DNA of 64,000 nt from assembly GCA_016715885.1 (NCBI GenBank), contig JADJXL010000023.1, positions 186,001 through 250,000 on the forward strand, in the 5' to 3' direction. The stretch comes from Polyangiaceae bacterium (GTDB lineage Bacteria > Myxococcota_A > Polyangia > Polyangiales > Polyangiaceae). Below, one piece after another: positions 35,407 to 43,868 of the stretch. Made by a program: the position numbers and the translations under genes. Each line of letters begins with the position of its first letter. The first letter of the stretch is position 1. The notes under the pieces are model-generated. The model did no database searches, was not told the origin of the DNA, and worked only from the letters and a program-made list of their open reading frames with translations.

Positions 35407-37266
35407 TCAACCCACCCCGCGACTGCGTAAAATCTCACGAACCGCCGTTTTCGACGCCTCCGACAAACCGGGGAGAGCGTTCTTCGCGACGTCGACAAAC
35501 TTCATGCCCCGCGCCTTCTTGAGCGCTTCGACCGCGGCTTTCTGCTCCTCACGCCCATCGTGATCGATGATCGATAAAAGCAGCTCGGCGGCCTCGAGCG
35601 TGTCGATACGCGCGAGCGCTCGGATGGCGGACGCTCGCACCGAGGTGCTCTGAGATTCGCGGTAGATGCGGGCCAGCGGGTCGAACGCATGCGGGAAGCG
35701 TAGGTCTTCGAGCGCCTTGGCAGCTTCTTGCACGACGTTCGGATCCGGATCCGCCAGCGCATCGCGCAGCGTGATGAACGTACGCTTGTAAAGGAAACGC
35801 GCGAGCGCTTTGACGACCGCGACGCGCACCTGAGGCTCGGGCTTGCGAAACAAGCGTTCGAGTGGAGAGAGGATCGTGTAGAGCTCGACGAGGGCGAGTT
35901 GTTCGGCGAGCGTGACGTAGAGCTGCGCGTGCGCGCCGAGCATGGGAGCCGCGTGTTCTTGGGCCTCGATGGCGAGCGCCGTGAGGCGCGCAAGAAGCGC
36001 TCGACGCCGCGTCACTTCGGCCCATGCCGTGGGGTCGAGGATGACGTCGCCGGTTGCTTCGGCTGCGCTGCCGCGTTGCTCCCACTCGACCAGATCGACG
36101 TGCCAGACATCCGGAAACCCAACTTCGTGGCGCAAGTGCGCCGGCAGCGGTTGGCTTTCGATGCGCGTCTCGGCAGCATCGACGTAGCGCTTGCGCGCAG
36201 TCGCGTAGTGTTTGCGTCGCGCCTGCTCGATCTCGAGGACCGCGAGTTTGTCGTACACGTGGCCCACGCGGTTGTATTGCCCGACCTCGCTCAGCGCGAT
36301 GACGGCTGCGAGCAGCGCGTTTTCTGCAATCGACGGAGGGGATCCTCGCGTGAGCGCTGCGTCCGCGACTTCTTGCCACAACCGCGCTTGTGCAAGCGTT
36401 GCGAAGTTGGCGACCGCGGGCAGCCCTTCCTTGCGCGCGTACGCGCTCATCTCGCGCGCGAGCGTGGCCGCAGCAGCGACCTCTCTCTGCTTTTCCGCAG
36501 CGGCGAGCGCCTCTTCGTAAGATTGGAGCGCGTAATATCGAAGGTGATCCTCGCGCAAAATGCGGATGACGTTGACGAACCCTTCGAGCACGTGTTCGAA
36601 CTCGCCGCTCTCTCGACCAACCGCGATGAGGACTTGGTAGCAGTCGAACGCGCGTTCGCGTTGTCCTACGGTTTCGTAACGATCTGCAGCTTCTTCCAGG
36701 AGGTGCACAGCCGCGACGACAGCTTCGCGCGCAGCAGTCGTTTCACCCGTACGCATCGACGTGCGGGCCAAGTTGAAGCGAGCAAGCCCCGCGGCATAGA
36801 GATCGCCACCCGAGCCGGTCAGGAGCTGCGCGAGGCGTGACCAGAGCGCTCGTGCTCGATAAAGATCGCCGCCGCGTTCACGCGCAATGGCCGCTTGTGC
36901 CACGAGCCCCGCAGATTCGTATTCGTCGGCAGCGTTGGCGTAGAGTGACTGCTTCCGCCCAGGATCCTCGGCACGATCGGCCCACGCGAGCATCGTTCGA
37001 GCGCGGTCGATCGGAGGCACGCGCCCCACGAGATCGCGCTGCCCGCGGTCGTTGCCCGTGTACCAATCCAGCGTGAGGGCGCCGCGAAAGTCGCCGATGT
37101 TCACCAGGATCTCGCGCAACTCGCGCGCTGCAGACACGTACTCTTCTTCGCGAACCTTGGTGTCGCCGAGTGCACCGAGCAGCGCATGGCGGGCACGCTC
37201 GGCGTCCCCGCGAGCTGCGGCGGCTCGCGCATCGTCACGCAGATCTTGTAGCGATCTGCCGTTCAC
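35407..37266 (-). CDS. TPR/HEAT-repeat protein, partner of VWA protein
   Basis: 619 residues, fully alpha-helical. The N-terminal half has TPR-like repeats (AADRYETVGQRERAFDCYQVLIAVG, YYALQSYEEALAAAEKQ). The last 170 residues are HEAT/PBS-lyase-like repeats (QVRVAVVKALARFLYKRTFITLRDALADPDPNVVQEAAKALEDL, SVRASAIRALARI). There is no signal peptide or catalytic motif. Its start overlaps the stop of the upstream VWA gene (ATGA), so the two are translationally coupled and probably form one complex. Confidence 0.82.
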   Translation of the reverse strand: MNGRSLQDLRDDARAAAARGDAERARHALLGALGDTKVREEEYVSAARELREILVNIGDFRGALTLDWYTGNDRGQRDLVGRVPPIDRARTMLAWADRAEDPGRKQSLYANAADEYESAGLVAQAAIARERGGDLYRARALWSRLAQLLTGSGGDLYAAGLARFNLARTSMRTGETTAAREAVVAAVHLLEEAADRYETVGQRERAFDCYQVLIAVGRESGEFEHVLEGFVNVIRILREDHLRYYALQSYEEALAAAEKQREVAAAATLAREMSAYARKEGLPAVANFATLAQARLWQEVADAALTRGSPPSIAENALLAAVIALSEVGQYNRVGHVYDKLAVLEIEQARRKHYATARKRYVDAAETRIESQPLPAHLRHEVGFPDVWHVDLVEWEQRGSAAEATGDVILDPTAWAEVTRRRALLARLTALAIEAQEHAAPMLGAHAQLYVTLAEQLALVELYTILSPLERLFRKPEPQVRVAVVKALARFLYKRTFITLRDALADPDPNVVQEAAKALEDLRFPHAFDPLARIYRESQSTSVRASAIRALARIDTLEAAELLLSIIDHDGREEQKAAVEALKKARGMKFVDVAKNALPGLSEASKTAVREILRSRGVG

Positions 37267-38789
37267 GCTTCGGCCCCTTTCGCAGCGGGTTTCTTCGCAG
37301 GGACATCGTCGTCCGAAGAAACGCCCTTCGTTTGATCGAGGATCGAGCGCGCGGCATTTGCTCGGGCCGAACCGCTCGACAGCGTGGCGTGATCGACGAC
37401 CCAGTGAGCATCGAGCAGGTCGAGGTAGTCGAGGTCGAGTTTGCCCCCGGATGGCAGAATGAACACGCCTGCGATATGCGCGAACCTTCGCACCGCCTGG
37501 ACCATCTCACGCGGGATGTAGAGCGCGGCATGGGTGAACAAGTGGACGACGGGCGTGCGTGGATCGCGCTGCCGCATCAGGTCGAGGTCCGTCGCTAGCT
37601 CCGCAAAAACACGCGCCGGATTCCGGCCTCGTTCACCCTTGAACGACAGTACGTGAGCGGTCGGGAGTTTGTCCCCGTGCGCGCGGTGAATCTCGTACAG
37701 ACGCGCATCGAAAAACCGAAACGCCACGTCTTCACCCTCGAGCAACAGCTTCTTCGCGGTCGCGATGGCCATGCCTCGCGCAAAGGTTTGTCGGTCACCG
37801 CGCATCGATGCCGACGCGTCGACGAGCATGTAGTGGATGCGCCGCTGCTCGTCGCGACTTTGTTCACGCGCGTAATAAAGCACCTCGTTGTCCGCAAGCC
37901 GGCGCGCGAGCTCCATGTCGTCCCAAGCAAGCTCGGTCAGGACCAGGCTGTCGATCGATCCGCGTGTGCCGATGCCGTTGTATCCGTGAGCTGCGGTCGT
38001 TCCTGCTGCGCGGCGCGTCTTCGTTTCGAGGACGCTCGGTAGAATCTCGAGCGAAAAGTTCACGACATCGTTGGCCTCGGGCGACTGAAACGCAGCGAGC
38101 AAGTCGACTTGCGCAAGAGCTCCACCGGTGCCGTCGCTTCCGAGCATTCCGAAGAGGCGCAGCGTGTCGAGGTCGAGGGTGTCGGTCATCGTGAGGACGT
38201 AGAGGCGGGAGACTTCGAGGGCTTGCATGGCCGACAGCTCGAAGTTGCGGCGCGTCGTCACGAAGAGCGCTGGCAGTTGTTGGTCGAGCCGTTCGAAGAG
38301 GGACGCATCGACGGGAATGGCCGCGCGGTATGCGGGAGCGACGTTGACGCGCGACGTGAGGGCTCCGAGCAGGCGCGAAAGCAAGACGATGACGAGGTCG
38401 TCGCCCATCTTGAGCTCGGAGGCTCGGCGAACGACTTCACTTTGGGCGAGCTCGTCGAGGATGCGGCGGTACGAGTCCGACAGGCGCAAGAGGTCGGGCA
38501 GGCCGCGTGCGATGGATGCGGGTTCGCAGCGCGTGCCAAGTTCGATGTGATCGCGCGGTGCCGCGAAGAGCAGGCCCACGTCGTGCACGAGCGAAAACGG
38601 GAGCACGACCCCGAGGCGCGCGAGGCCTTCGTGCCACTTCGCGGCGCGCAGCGCGAGGATGGAGCTTCCCGGGCGCACGTAGGACAGCGCGAGGGAGCCA
38701 AGTGGTCCCGTCACGGACGGGTCGCCGAGGAGGTTGTCGGGGACCGGCACGGGCGGAGAAGGTAGCAGAGACCCGGCGCCACCCTGCAC
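37263..38789 (-). CDS. VWA-domain (CoxE-like) protein
   Basis: About 508 residues. The C-terminal 200 residues are a von Willebrand A domain: the MIDAS motif is HYMLVDASASMRGDRQTFA (DxSxS), with the downstream Thr in VVHLFTHAAL and an Asp in the following loop. The upstream part is helical. Such proteins usually work with a MoxR/AAA ATPase that is not seen here. The start is uncertain: the frame stays open to 39485, but that would cross the repeat at 38815 and antisense kinase sequence. I chose the GTG at 38789; a GTG at 38750 is also possible. Confidence 0.78.
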   Translation of the reverse strand: MQGGAGSLLPSPPVPVPDNLLGDPSVTGPLGSLALSYVRPGSSILALRAAKWHEGLARLGVVLPFSLVHDVGLLFAAPRDHIELGTRCEPASIARGLPDLLRLSDSYRRILDELAQSEVVRRASELKMGDDLVIVLLSRLLGALTSRVNVAPAYRAAIPVDASLFERLDQQLPALFVTTRRNFELSAMQALEVSRLYVLTMTDTLDLDTLRLFGMLGSDGTGGALAQVDLLAAFQSPEANDVVNFSLEILPSVLETKTRRAAGTTAAHGYNGIGTRGSIDSLVLTELAWDDMELARRLADNEVLYYAREQSRDEQRRIHYMLVDASASMRGDRQTFARGMAIATAKKLLLEGEDVAFRFFDARLYEIHRAHGDKLPTAHVLSFKGERGRNPARVFAELATDLDLMRQRDPRTPVVHLFTHAALYIPREMVQAVRRFAHIAGVFILPSGGKLDLDYLDLLDAHWVVDHATLSSGSARANAARSILDQTKGVSSDDDVPAKKPAAKGAEA

Positions 38790-38814
38790 CGTGAATCGGT
38801 CTCGGTCCGACCTC

Positions 38815-38956
38815 GGGGGGGTATGGGGGGCGTCCGCGCCTCGCCGTGCTTTTGCGAAGCAAAAGCACCGGGAGGCGAGCCGCGGACCCCCCATCGTAAA
38901 CAGGCCTCGCGCAGCGCGCGTCCCACGCGCGCGAAGCGGGCGTGCAAATCCAGGCT
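38815..38956 (+). repeat. Dispersed palindromic repeat, copy 3
   Basis: It starts GGGGGGTATGGGGGGCGTCC and ends GACCCCCCATCGTAAACAGG, with the tail hairpin GCGCGCGTCCCACGCGCGCG and GTGCAAATCCAGG. The centre carries its own hairpin (GGTGCTTTTGC/GCAAAAGCACC, 11 bp). It lies between the VWA gene start and the kinase-SUMF stop on the minus strand. Confidence 0.8.
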
Positions 38957-38980
38957 TGGTTCCGGTTCGAACCCCGAGCC

Positions 38981-41212
38981 TCAGAGATTCATTGCGCAGC
39001 GGAATCCGATGACGGGCGTGGTGGCATCCGGCACTTGATGGAAGCGGAACGCCGGATTCAGCCAAAGAAGGTTGCCACCGTTGAACGAACCGCCGCGGAT
39101 CGCTTTGCGGTCTCCGTTCGGCGCTCCTTGGGGATTGATGACCTCGTCGGGCTTGTACGTCTCGAACCAATCCGACGTCCATTCCCACACGTTGCCGATG
39201 AAGTCGTCCGCGCCAAACTTTGTTCTTCCCTTGGGAAAACTGCCTACTGGAGCCGTGCCTTCGAAGCCGTCGTCGACTTCGTACAGGCGTGGGCTCGCCG
39301 CGAAACCATACTTCTTCTCCCAGCGAGTGAACTCGGTCCCGCCGGCATTCATCCGCTCGGTCGTTGCAGGATCGTCGCCCCAGGGGAACTTGCGTCCGTC
39401 CGAGCCGCGAGCGGCAAACTCCCACTCCGCTTCCGTGGGCAAACGCTTCTTGCGAAACGCGCAGTAGCTCTCTGCGAGGTACCAACTGACGCAGTTGATC
39501 GGATGCTTGTCGCGATCGGGTTTGCCGAAGTTGCAGAGCTCCGCATAGGCGGCGCGTTTCTTTTCATGCTCCGCATCGGACGAGCCGGCGGTCTTGGGCC
39601 AGTTCGGCAGCTCCGGCGGCCTCTTGCATTCGCCCAGGTCGGAGCAGGCCTTGTATTCGCCTGCGGTGACCTCGTGCGTATCGATGCAGAACGTATCGAT
39701 GATCGTCTTGTGCGCGGGTTGCCAAAGTTTGAACTCGGGTTCGTCCGAGCCCATGAAGAACTTGCCGCCGGGCACGAGCACCATGCCATCGGGACATTCG
39801 GTTGGTCGCGTCGGCGCGGCCGATGTCGAGGCCGAAGGTGCTGCGCTTGGTTGCGCGGTTGCAGAGGCGGTCGGCTTCGGAGCGGCTTGCGGCTTGCTGA
39901 ACACCTTGAACGCGGCAAGCCCGCCGCCAACGAGCGCGGCTGCCGTGATGACGGCGATGGCCACAAAAGCTGCTGATGAGCGCTTGGGTCCCAGGTTCGG
40001 CACCGTCGGCACTTGCGTCATCGGTGTCGAAACTTGTGGTCTTGCGCCGGGGTTTGGAGGAGGCGGCGCAAATCCGCTGCCTGCCGAGAAAATGGGAATC
40101 GTTCCTGCGGCTGGCCGCGATGGCGCACCGCTCGCGTAAGGTCGAGACGGTGCTGCACTGCCGTAGGGCGCGCCTTGCGAGGGCTGTCCGGCTGGCGCCG
40201 ACATGCCCGGGACCGACGACATCGGTGCCCAAATCCCGCTCGTCGTTCCCGGGTTCCAAGTTGCGCCAGGAAAAACCGCCTGATGCAGCGCTGCCCAGAA
40301 CTGTCCCATCGACGCGAAGCGATCATTCGGTGACACGGCGAGCGCTTTGGCGAAGACGGCTTCGACTTCCGACGATACCTCGATGCCGAAGGTTCTTGGT
40401 GTCGGCCGACGCGAAGGATCACGCGAGGCGACGGCGAATTGAATGATGTCTGTCCCCTCGAATGCAGGCACGCCGCCCCGGAGGATCTCCACGAGGATGA
40501 GCGCCATGGCGAACACGTCGGTCCACGGACCCGTTGCACCGTGCGTTCGACTGAACTGTTCGGGCGCGCCGTAGTTGGGCGTGAACGCGGTGATTTCGGC
40601 GCCCGTTTTGGCTGAAGACGATGCCTCGGCTGCATGATCAGCCATCACCTTTGCGATGCCGAAATCGAGCACCTTGGTGAACGGCGATGGTGCAGACGGA
40701 TCTCCAATGACGAAGATGTTGGCCGGCTTGATGTCACGATGCGCGATGTTCTTCGCGTGCGCGATTTCCAGCGCCACGATGACGGGTTCGAGCAGGGCCA
40801 TCGCTTCGTGAATCTGACGCGCCGGACGACCCGATACGCGCTCTTCGAAGAGCACTTGTTCGAGCGGTTTGCCCTCGAGCCACTCGAGGACCATGTACGG
40901 GATCCACTGGCCGTCGGCAGTCGTGAACTTGCCGATGTCGCGAGCTTGCACGATGGCGGCCGATCGGCTGGACAAACTCGCGAGCAGCCGGCCTTCTTGG
41001 ATGAAGCTGTCGAGCAGCTCGTCGCGCTTGTCGATCGGAGCTTGCGCCAGAATGCGGAAGCACTTGATCGCAACCGGCTGCCGCCAAATGAGGTGTTCGG
41101 CGCGGTAGACGATGCTGAAGCCGCCTTCGCCGATGATCGCGTCGATGCGGTACTTCTCGGCGAGAATCGTCCCCGTGATGCCGAGCGGATCCTGTACTGA
41201 GCTGCTTGTCAT
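38981..41212 (-). CDS. Ser/Thr protein kinase fused to SUMF1/FGE-like domain
   Basis: 743 residues from the ATG at 41212. Kinase domain about residues 20-300: GEGGFSIVYRAEHLIWRQPVAIKCF (Gly loop and Lys), HRDIKPANI (catalytic loop) and DFGIAKV (metal-binding Asp) are all intact. A Pro/Ala-rich linker leads to one TM helix (AAFVAIAVITAAALVGGGLAAF). The external part is a SUMF1-type C-lectin fold: MVLVPGGKFFMGSDEPEF, NCVSWYLAESYCAF, RLPTEAEWEFAARG, FIGNVWEWTSDW and RGGSFNGGN. The catalytic Cys pair of true formylglycine-generating enzymes is absent from the GGSF region, so this is probably a ligand-binding sensor domain. Confidence 0.9.
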   Translation of the reverse strand: MTSSSVQDPLGITGTILAEKYRIDAIIGEGGFSIVYRAEHLIWRQPVAIKCFRILAQAPIDKRDELLDSFIQEGRLLASLSSRSAAIVQARDIGKFTTADGQWIPYMVLEWLEGKPLEQVLFEERVSGRPARQIHEAMALLEPVIVALEIAHAKNIAHRDIKPANIFVIGDPSAPSPFTKVLDFGIAKVMADHAAEASSSAKTGAEITAFTPNYGAPEQFSRTHGATGPWTDVFAMALILVEILRGGVPAFEGTDIIQFAVASRDPSRRPTPRTFGIEVSSEVEAVFAKALAVSPNDRFASMGQFWAALHQAVFPGATWNPGTTSGIWAPMSSVPGMSAPAGQPSQGAPYGSAAPSRPYASGAPSRPAAGTIPIFSAGSGFAPPPPNPGARPQVSTPMTQVPTVPNLGPKRSSAAFVAIAVITAAALVGGGLAAFKVFSKPQAAPKPTASATAQPSAAPSASTSAAPTRPTECPDGMVLVPGGKFFMGSDEPEFKLWQPAHKTIIDTFCIDTHEVTAGEYKACSDLGECKRPPELPNWPKTAGSSDAEHEKKRAAYAELCNFGKPDRDKHPINCVSWYLAESYCAFRKKRLPTEAEWEFAARGSDGRKFPWGDDPATTERMNAGGTEFTRWEKKYGFAASPRLYEVDDGFEGTAPVGSFPKGRTKFGADDFIGNVWEWTSDWFETYKPDEVINPQGAPNGDRKAIRGGSFNGGNLLWLNPAFRFHQVPDATTPVIGFRCAMNL

Positions 41213-41493
41213 GAGAAAGCGTTCATGTCGGCGAGCGCAGGACGTCGCACAATGTCCCCACAAAGCAGCGTGCCACGGGATCGCAGCCGGGCAAAGTTCA
41301 TCGCAACGTCGTCGTGCGCTGCAGTCATATCACATGCTGGTTGCACGACCGAACATGTAGCTGAGAAAGGGGCGACAAAACGACGCACAGTCGGCTAGCA
41401 CGTCGTTCGGACAAACCGCCGTGACGCAGCTCGTCGAAGCACGAGCCAACCGAGGTGGTCGCTACCCGAGCGGTTTGTCGCCAATGATCGATA

Positions 41494-41904
41494 TCAGGCG
41501 CAGCCACCTTCACCGCAAGATGCCACGGCATCTTTCTTCTTCGCGGTCGTGACTTTCTTGACTGGTTTGGCCGTGGCCGTCGGCTTGGGAGCCGCCACCT
41601 TCGCGGCAGCGGGCGCGGGTGATGCAGCGGGCGCGGGTGATGCAGCGGGCGCGGGTGATGCAGCGGCCGCCGTAGCTGTGCTGCTCGGCTTTTCCTCGGG
41701 AGGCGCTGCGGGCGCATCGGTTGTCGTTCGATCTTCCGATGTGCTGCTCGAAGCTTCGCTCGTGCTCTGCGTACGAGCTTCCGACACCGCTTCCGCGGCC
41801 GGCTGCTCGGCAGCATTTGCGGGGGTTTGCGACGCGCCGCAACCGGCGATGAAGGCGCCGGTGCCGAGCGCGGCGAGGGTTTCGTAGATCGTTTTGACGT
41901 TCAT
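41494..41904 (-). CDS. Ala/Pro-rich lipoprotein ending in CGEGGC
   Basis: 136 residues from the ATG at 41904, with GAGGAG upstream. The signal sequence ends FIAGC. The mature part is low complexity: Ala/Glu/Ser/Thr-rich, then three perfect 6-residue Ser-Pro-Ala-Pro-Ala-Ala repeats (an 18-bp tandem repeat around 41606-41663) and a Lys-rich stretch. The end is VASCGEGGCA. The terminal Cys-Gly-Glu-Gly-x-Cys recalls the modified motif of HvfA-type metallophore precursors, but there is only one copy, and no HvfB/HvfC genes are near. Confidence 0.7.
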   Translation of the reverse strand: MNVKTIYETLAALGTGAFIAGCGASQTPANAAEQPAAEAVSEARTQSTSEASSSTSEDRTTTDAPAAPPEEKPSSTATAAAASPAPAASPAPAASPAPAAAKVAAPKPTATAKPVKKVTTAKKKDAVASCGEGGCA

Positions 41905-42182
41905 CGAGAGCTCCTCTGCCGAATGTCGCATTCCTCGCGCGCGGTCACCATGGTTGTGTTGCGATTTCACCCATCCGTCAGGCCGCATCGTGCAATTCAT
42001 GTGCGAGTTTCCATGACGCTGGATCGTTTCTTCGGACTCGTCGCAGCGCTGCACGCTTGCGTGCTCGGCTGATGGGGCCTTGGGTGCACAGCATCGACGT
42101 GGCGCGATGCGTGCAGAGAAGCGGGCTCGGAGGCAACGAGGGTCTCCGTGCCTGTTTCGGTCAACGATCCGAGGAGGAAGCA

Positions 42183-42854
42183 ATGAGAATTGGGTTGGTT
42201 ACAGCCCTTCTGGCTGGAGTCGCAATTGGAGCGCCCGCGTCGGCCCATGCTCAACAAACCGAACCGCAAGCGCCTGGAGCGCAAGAAACCCAGGTGCAGG
42301 TGACGGGCACACAGCAGGGGCGGGTGGCAGGACTACCTCCTGCAGATCAGCCGATGATCCGCCGGATCCCGCAGCCCATCGTGTCCATCGAAGGTGGCGG
42401 CGGCGTCGTCGGGTTCGTCGGCGGAGCGGGAAGCCCCGGCCCCGCGTGGAACCTGCGCGTCACCGGCGCGTTGTCGGATCGATTCTCCATCGAGGGCAAC
42501 TACCTGGGAAGCGTCAACGATCGCTCCGATAATGGCGAGTCTCTCGTGATGACCGCCATCGACGCCGGCGTTCGTTACAACGTCCTGCTCCCGGAACAAT
42601 TCCCCGTGCAGCCATTCGTCGTGGCTGGCGCTGGGTATGCCGGCTTTGCGGGAAACGGCGGCGATCCTGCGACCATGGTCGTCCCGCTCGTGGCAGGCGC
42701 CGAGCGGCTCCTCACGCCAAACATCAAGGTCGGAGCGCGTTTCAGTTACCGCCCCGCGTTCTTCGATGATTTGTCGCTGCCGAACGCGGCCAAGGGCGAT
42801 CGACAAGGAGCTGACACGTGGACGCTGCTCGCGCAGATCGGCGGCGGTTTCTGA
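42183..42854 (+). CDS. Outer-membrane beta-barrel protein
   Basis: 223 residues from the ATG at 42183, with GAGGAAG upstream. A signal peptide ends SAHAQQ. After a linker, alternating hydrophobic/polar strands (VVGFVGGAGSPGPAWNLRVTGAL, FSIEGNYLGSVND, LVMTAIDAGVRYNVLL, QPFVVAGAGYAGF, KVGARFSYRPAFF) and a final LLAQIGGGF ending in Phe indicate an 8-strand barrel of the OmpA/OprF-like porin type. No peptidoglycan-binding domain is attached. Confidence 0.8.
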   Translation: MRIGLVTALLAGVAIGAPASAHAQQTEPQAPGAQETQVQVTGTQQGRVAGLPPADQPMIRRIPQPIVSIEGGGGVVGFVGGAGSPGPAWNLRVTGALSDRFSIEGNYLGSVNDRSDNGESLVMTAIDAGVRYNVLLPEQFPVQPFVVAGAGYAGFAGNGGDPATMVVPLVAGAERLLTPNIKVGARFSYRPAFFDDLSLPNAAKGDRQGADTWTLLAQIGGGF

Positions 42855-42879
42855 CGCAGTGACGACTCGATGCGTCCGA

Positions 42880-42920
42880 GCTCGGGGGGCAGTGACGAGC
42901 TGTCCCCCGAGCCTCGTCAC
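42880..42920. promoter_or_regulatory. Two overlapping, mutually exclusive hairpins
   Basis: Stem A pairs GCTCGGGGG (42880-42888) with CCCCCGAGC (42904-42912). Stem B pairs GTGACGAG (42892-42899) with CTCGTCAC (42913-42920). Both cannot form together. They lie 26 bases after the beta-barrel gene. A T-tract is missing, so simple intrinsic termination is not obvious. The 390 bases from here to 43310 hold no gene and presumably carry the promoter of the signalling operon. Confidence 0.45.
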
Positions 42921-43310
42921 GTCGCATTGAGACCCGATGGGTCACTTTGCGAGCGACGATATTTTTGCATTGAAACGATGGCTGCCTGCACATTCGCATC
43001 GGATCCGTGCCGCCGCAGACTCGTGCCGCATTCATGAAGTGCTCATTTGCAACAGTGCACGCATTTGGCGTCCGTTGTGTGCTCCGCGCGCCGGCCAACT
43101 CTTGCTTCGCGCGCCGTCTAGTGGCACGAAGGCTCAATGCCCCGACCAGGGAAAACGGCGACTGGCGCGCAAGCAAGGACGACGAGCGTGATTCGTGCCC
43201 AGCACTTCGAGAACGCTGCATGCGGCAAGCCTTGCCAAGTGCACTCTCGACGTGAGCATCGGGAGCGGCTAGCCTTGCCCCGCTGACGCATGGAAGCCGT
43301 CGAGGTTCCA

Positions 43311-43868
43311 ATGTCGATTGCCAAGACCAGCACACCGACCGCGCCGCAGGAGCTCGAGCTCGCGTCGAACCGATACCGCATGATCATGGCGGCGAAGTTC
43401 ACGGTGAGCGGCTTCGCCCGCCAGTGGAGCCGCTGTCATCTCGTCGCGAACTACCTCGCGCGGTACGTGAGCGCCAACGAGGGCGATCCCGAGCGGCACG
43501 CAACACTCCTTTCGACATTCGTCAACGAGCTTTTGGAGGTCGTGTTTCGCAACCATGCCGATGAAGGCGAAATCGACATCATATTTCGCAAACGTGGGCG
43601 TCATGTGGTGCTTCAGCTTACGATTCCGGTCGCGGACAAGCATCGCATGTTTTATCGGATGGCAGTGAAGATGGTCAATCAGCCCGATTTGAAGAGCTGG
43701 TTTCGTGCTCGTCTGGAGGAGCCTGCGGAGGGTGAGGACACGATGCTCGGGATGCTGGAGCTCGTGGCGGTATACACGTGTACATTTACGCTTTCGGAGC
43801 CACCTGGGAGCAATCGATTGAGTTTGTTCCTCGAGTTGCCCGAGGTTGACGAAATGGGTGAGGTATGA
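43311..43868 (+). CDS. Degenerate HATPase-like (anti-sigma-kinase-type) protein, first gene of the partner-switching operon
   Basis: 185 residues from the ATG at 43311, which has GAGG six bases upstream; an ATG at 43290 lacks one. It parallels the N-terminal half of the 47700 product: both have a VSGFAxxWSxCxLxANYLA-like opening and an N-box region. Here the N-box reads NELLEV (72-77) instead of NELVEN, losing the Asn that holds magnesium. The Gly-rich G-box TGSGLGYL is replaced by GEDTMLGMLEL. It is thus probably a pseudokinase or binding module. Its end overlaps the next start (ATGA), suggesting a complex with the STAS-methyltransferase. Confidence 0.7.
   Translation: MSIAKTSTPTAPQELELASNRYRMIMAAKFTVSGFARQWSRCHLVANYLARYVSANEGDPERHATLLSTFVNELLEVVFRNHADEGEIDIIFRKRGRHVVLQLTIPVADKHRMFYRMAVKMVNQPDLKSWFRARLEEPAEGEDTMLGMLELVAVYTCTFTLSEPPGSNRLSLFLELPEVDEMGEV

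Noticed and set aside
37263..39485. Longer 740-residue version of the VWA protein
   Set aside because: The extra 230 residues read through the dispersed repeat and antisense kinase sequence and show no domain.
43120..43150. TGGCAC sequence as a sigma-54 promoter before the signalling operon
   Set aside because: The required TTGC element at the proper spacing is absent.
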